A stretch of 9,339 nucleotides of DNA. Source: an uncultured Veillonella sp. (GTDB lineage: Bacteria; Bacillota; Negativicutes; Veillonellales; Veillonellaceae). The notes below the pieces were generated by a model. That model worked only from the letters and a program-made list of their open reading frames with translations. It was not told the DNA's origin and searched no databases. The stretch spans positions 1 through 9,339 of the forward strand of contig CAUHTB010000015.1 in the NCBI GenBank assembly GCA_959608595.1. Reading direction: 5' to 3'. Both the position numbers and the translations under genes were made by a program. Positions 7,601 through 9,339 of this stretch are shown piece by piece; the first letter of the stretch is position 1, and each line of letters begins with the position of its first letter.

Positions 7601-8073
7601 CGCTTCGCGCCTTCCATATTATCTTGCAATATATACTGAGGGATTTCACCTTGAATACACGCACTGAGGGCGATAATTCCCTTGCTGTATTGACGCAATA
7701 AATCGCGATCTGCACGAGGGCGATACAACATACCTTCTGTCGATGCTTTAGACACGATTTTAACGAGATTACGATACCCTTCCATGGTCTCCGCCAACAA
7801 GATAAGGTGTTTTAATCGTTCACGGCTACGACCTTCGGGACGATCGAATCGATTATTTTCCGTTACATATACTTCACAACCGATGATAGGTTTAACACCT
7901 TGGGCCACACATTCTTTGTAGAAATAAATGGCTGCGTACATATTGCCATGGTCCGTAATGGCAAGAGCTGGCTGATTTAACTCCTTCGCACGACGTACCA
8001 TGTCAGGCAAACGACTGATGCCGTCCAGCAAACTAAACTCTGTATGACTATGTAAATGTACAAATGGCTGCAT
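4666..8073 (-). CDS. dnaE: DNA polymerase III alpha subunit (DnaE), replicative polymerase
   Basis: Catalytic subunit of the chromosomal replicase, acting with the beta clamp. The product has 1135 residues, close to the E. coli protein (1160). The N-terminal PHP domain (about 1-215) opens HLHSHTEFSLLDG and keeps a full set of metal-ligand positions: His6, His8, Asp41-His42, Glu67, His89, His179, Asp207 and His209. The polymerase core has GPGRGSAAGS (357-366), PDIDIDF with Asp400 and Asp402, and KMDFLGLRTLT with Asp550, equivalent to E. coli Asp401, Asp403 and Asp555. MSLFG (906-910) sits where the internal clamp-binding motif is expected, and an OB fold covers about 975-1055. There is no inserted DEDD exonuclease as in PolC. 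AAAGGAGGTG (8087-8078) supports the start and overlaps the stop codon of the upstream metalloprotease gene. Confidence 0.98.
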   Translation of the reverse strand: MQPFVHLHSHTEFSLLDGISRLPDMVRRAKELNQPALAITDHGNMYAAIYFYKECVAQGVKPIIGCEVYVTENNRFDRPEGRSRERLKHLILLAETMEGYRNLVKIVSKASTEGMLYRPRADRDLLRQYSKGIIALSACIQGEIPQYILQDNMEGAKRSIEWYIETYGKDNFFLEIQNHGLPEEAKAQEELIKLSKEYGLGIVASNDFHYVLKEDADAQDIKVCISTGRRRAEVDRLKFPNDEFYLKSGDEMAQLFSHIPGAIENTLKIAERCNVEFNFDEHHLPHFDVPEGETSKTYLRKVCEREIPRLYGETSEELQKRLDYELDVIGTMGFEDYFLIVWDYVRYAREHDILVGPGRGSAAGSVVAYLLGITGLDPLKYDLLFERFLNPERVSMPDIDIDFCYEKRGQAIEYVTRKYGQERVSQIITFGTEAARAVIRDVGRVLDLPLAEVNRIAKMIPNELGITLDKALQGKELKALYEADPNVKELFDFGKKLEGIARNSSTHAAGVVISADPLDDHVPVQNANDEGFVTQYDKDNIEELGLLKMDFLGLRTLTVMGDALKLIKANRGIDLDLDAIPLDDKAACDILTKGDTSGVFQLESEGITKLVMDLKPEHFEDLIPLVALYRPGPLGSGMVADFIDRRHGKKEVTYLHPILEPILKDTFGVILYQEQVMQIASAMGGFSLGQADLMRRAMGKKKESVLKAQRESFIQGSVANGITESIANEVFDLLVYFAGYGFNKSHSAAYAYIAYQTAYLKAHYFPEFMAATMTSFMQNMQKLTYYINACKKHHVKVLGPDINYSERSFAVQGDAIRFGLGGIKNVGDNAIDRLIRERNEHGLYTDIVDFCKRVDNKVVNKRLLESLIRCGAMDGFKENRNQLLHMYESAQAVGAKEQKDAAMGTMSLFGDIEASVDFIPVPNVEDLSEDDKLKDEKEYTGFYITGHPLQGYAKELEGLFELGALVENPEQYDGQTITFGGLIENKADRMTRRNEVMSILRIEDYSGAANVVAFPKVFSQSQQFLAVDMIVKVKGRVDADEKGVQIIADRIMPLKVNYSQAKHVAIHIYSQYDTPENSEALKRVLINTAGSVPTSLYLHRQRKRINLPPNMCFDPSDESIKAIEAILGDGSVEVQ

Positions 8074-8085
8074 GGTACACCTCCT

Positions 8086-8829
8086 TTAAGGGCGATGAGC
8101 AAAATACACGTTCAATGACTTCTTACGAGCCTTCCAATCTGGCAAAAACTGTGCCACTAGATTGTGAAAGTTCTTGGAATGGTCTAAATATTTAAAATGA
8201 GCAAACTCATGAATCATAACGTACTCAATATACGCCTGTGGCCCCTCTAATAAGCGAGTGTTCATCTTGATGAGCTGCTTTGCGGGCGTACAAGAACCCC
8301 AACGGCTCTTCATGCGCTGCTGTTTTATAGTTGGCATAGGCACATCAATACCTTGCTTGTGGTAGCGTTGATACACGACCTTTGCCCAATGAACAAAGAC
8401 CTTCTCCCCTAAATTACGCCAATAACTTTGCATTAATTTATGCTTCGCTTCATAGGTCGTTCCTCGAGGTACCACCATAGTAAGGATAGCTTTTCCGTCA
8501 AAGCCGATATGAGGCTTCCCATCCTGCTCAACTAGACACAACGTAACAGGAATGCCGAGGATTGATAAGCTTTCACCATTCACATACTGTAACGCATCGA
8601 CGCGCTTGGCATTCAATGCATCAATCTTATAACGAGCCCGCTCAATGAAGGGCATATTCTCGATAACAAACTTGTCCACCCTATAATCCGGCACATAGGC
8701 ATTCGCCGACACATGGATCACACCATCCTTTGTAATGCGCATGTTCATGTTCTTCACACGCTTGATGGTTAACTCATATTCAATTCTGTCGCCATTATAG
8801 GTAATAGACCTAGTTGTTGAAGTATTCAT
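8086..8829 (-). CDS. YgjP-like zinc metalloprotease (DUF45 / M48-related)
   Basis: A 247-residue soluble protein with no signal peptide or membrane segment. HEFAH (207-211) is a zinc-metalloprotease HExxH motif; His217 in LDHSKNF is the likely third ligand. The preceding RWGSC (176-180) is the second hallmark of the YgjP/DUF45 family. The N-terminal half is a beta-rich region, starting around SITYNGDRIEYEL. The physiological substrate is not known for the family. Start choice is uncertain: ATG at 8829 has AAAAGG only one base away, too close to be a normal ribosome site, while a GTG at 8853 would add eight residues and has no site at all. I prefer the ATG. The stop lies 12 bases before dnaE and overlaps the dnaE Shine-Dalgarno, so the two genes are almost certainly co-transcribed. 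A link to replication is not implied by this alone. Confidence 0.9.
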   Translation of the reverse strand: MNTSTTRSITYNGDRIEYELTIKRVKNMNMRITKDGVIHVSANAYVPDYRVDKFVIENMPFIERARYKIDALNAKRVDALQYVNGESLSILGIPVTLCLVEQDGKPHIGFDGKAILTMVVPRGTTYEAKHKLMQSYWRNLGEKVFVHWAKVVYQRYHKQGIDVPMPTIKQQRMKSRWGSCTPAKQLIKMNTRLLEGPQAYIEYVMIHEFAHFKYLDHSKNFHNLVAQFLPDWKARKKSLNVYFAHRP

Positions 8830-8880
8830 ACCTTTTATTTTATCATAAAACACTCATAAAATCGTAAAATTCTGGTAATT

Positions 8881-8908
8881 TTAATAGAAATACTTAGATT
8901 TTAATCAA
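8881..8908 (-). promoter_or_regulatory. Possible promoter for the metalloprotease-dnaE operon
   Basis: On the minus strand TTGATT (8908-8903) stands 16 bases before TATTAA (8886-8881); alternative -10 boxes TTAAAA and TAAAAT overlap at longer spacing. Transcription would start near 8874, about 45 bases before the ATG. The whole 8830-8937 stretch is very AT-rich, so weak matches of this kind are expected by chance. Confidence 0.3.
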
Positions 8909-8936
8909 TACTGATTTTTATTAATTTGTAATATAA

Positions 8937-8976
8937 AATGACACCTATATCCCCTTTATGAGATATAGGTGTCATT
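8937..8976 (-). terminator. Hairpin terminator after the right-edge hypothetical gene
   Basis: ATGACACCTATATC (8938-8951) pairs perfectly with GATATAGGTGTCAT (8962-8975), with one more A-T pair outside and a 10-base loop. On the minus strand the stem is followed by ATTTTATATT, a modest T-rich tail. It lies 22 bases after the stop of the minus-strand partial gene and separates it from the metalloprotease-dnaE operon. The plus-strand side (TATAATAAAG) is a worse tail. Confidence 0.75.
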
Positions 8977-8997
8977 ATAATAAAGAGCAATCTAAAT

Positions 8998-9339
8998 TCA
9001 CTCTAAATAATTCTCTAACCCCAATTTATGTTCTGGTTTTAAGCGCATACTATCTCGTGCAGTGACTAACTTAACAAATAATTCTTCTATAACCTCCTTA
9101 TCCTCTTTACTAAATTGACTATAATGATCTATAGCTATAATTTTATCTTTCAATTGTTTATCATGATTTCGTTCTTTGATTAATTCATTAATACTAAACT
9201 CTTTTGATTTACTAGAAACCGTTTCATTAATAAAATTATAATTTAATAAGTTATTAGAATAGTACTTCCATACTATACCAGTTTCTAAATCTATCTTAGT
9301 AATGCTTCCAAAATCAACATTATAGAATATATTATTAGA
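8998..9339 (-). CDS. Unrecognised protein, C-terminal 113 residues (runs off the right edge)
   Basis: Reading the minus strand from the window edge gives an uninterrupted frame of 113 codons ending in TGA at 8998. The start lies outside the window. The fragment begins SNNIFYNVDFGSITKIDLE and ends LKPEHKLGLENYLE. It is hydrophilic, rich in Asn, Lys, Glu and Ile, with no membrane segment; the second half (about 55-100) is charged and probably helical. I do not recognise a family. Support for coding comes from the long open frame in DNA of about 26% GC, where stops should be frequent, and from the strong terminator just after the stop. Its base composition is far below that of dnaE next door (sampled lines about 43-53%), which suggests later acquisition or accessory DNA. 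Confidence 0.65.
   Translation of the reverse strand, partial: SNNIFYNVDFGSITKIDLETGIVWKYYSNNLLNYNFINETVSSKSKEFSINELIKERNHDKQLKDKIIAIDHYSQFSKEDKEVIEELFVKLVTARDSMRLKPEHKLGLENYLE

Noticed and set aside
1..9339. CRISPR array, tRNA/rRNA, insertion sequence, phage or defence system
   Set aside because: I saw no regularly spaced repeats, no RNA-gene signatures, and no transposase, integrase or known defence gene. The only accessory-looking DNA is the partial gene at the right edge.

Overview
This window looks like ordinary chromosome from a low-to-moderate GC Firmicute. The protein sequences resemble those of the Negativicutes, most likely Veillonella or a close relative. That placement is an inference from protein flavour and gene content, not a database match. 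Every gene I can support is on the minus strand, so the biological order runs from high to low coordinates.

From the right edge: the C-terminal part of an unrecognised, very AT-rich gene (about 26% GC by hand count) ends at 8998 and is followed by a perfect 14-bp hairpin terminator. Next comes a tight pair, a YgjP-like zinc metalloprotease (HEFAH, RWGSC) and dnaE (DNA polymerase III alpha, 1135 aa, catalytic Asp triad and PHP metal site both intact), separated by only 12 bases. After a 146-base gap comes pyk, a pyruvate kinase that carries the extra C-terminal PEP-utiliser-like domain. In that domain the usual TSH motif reads TSD.

A second unit follows: a Bax-inhibitor-1 family membrane protein and a LysR-type regulator, 11 bases apart and probably one operon. 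After the regulator there is a strong hairpin terminator and a 400-base non-coding stretch. The left edge holds the N-terminal 198 residues of a DASS/SLC13-type sodium:di/tricarboxylate symporter.

The most interesting non-coding signal is a 15-bp dyad of the form ATGC-N7-GCAT, the T-N11-A geometry of LysR-type operators. It occurs twice between the regulator and the permease. An 11-base match to one copy lies in the leader of the BI-1/LysR operon. This suggests one regulatory circuit (BI-1, LysR, carboxylate permease) with autoregulation. Starts shorter than the longest open frame were chosen for pyk and BI-1 on Shine-Dalgarno grounds, and for the YgjP-like gene on weaker grounds. I see no tRNA, rRNA, CRISPR, insertion sequence or prophage gene. 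Most of the window is housekeeping sequence.
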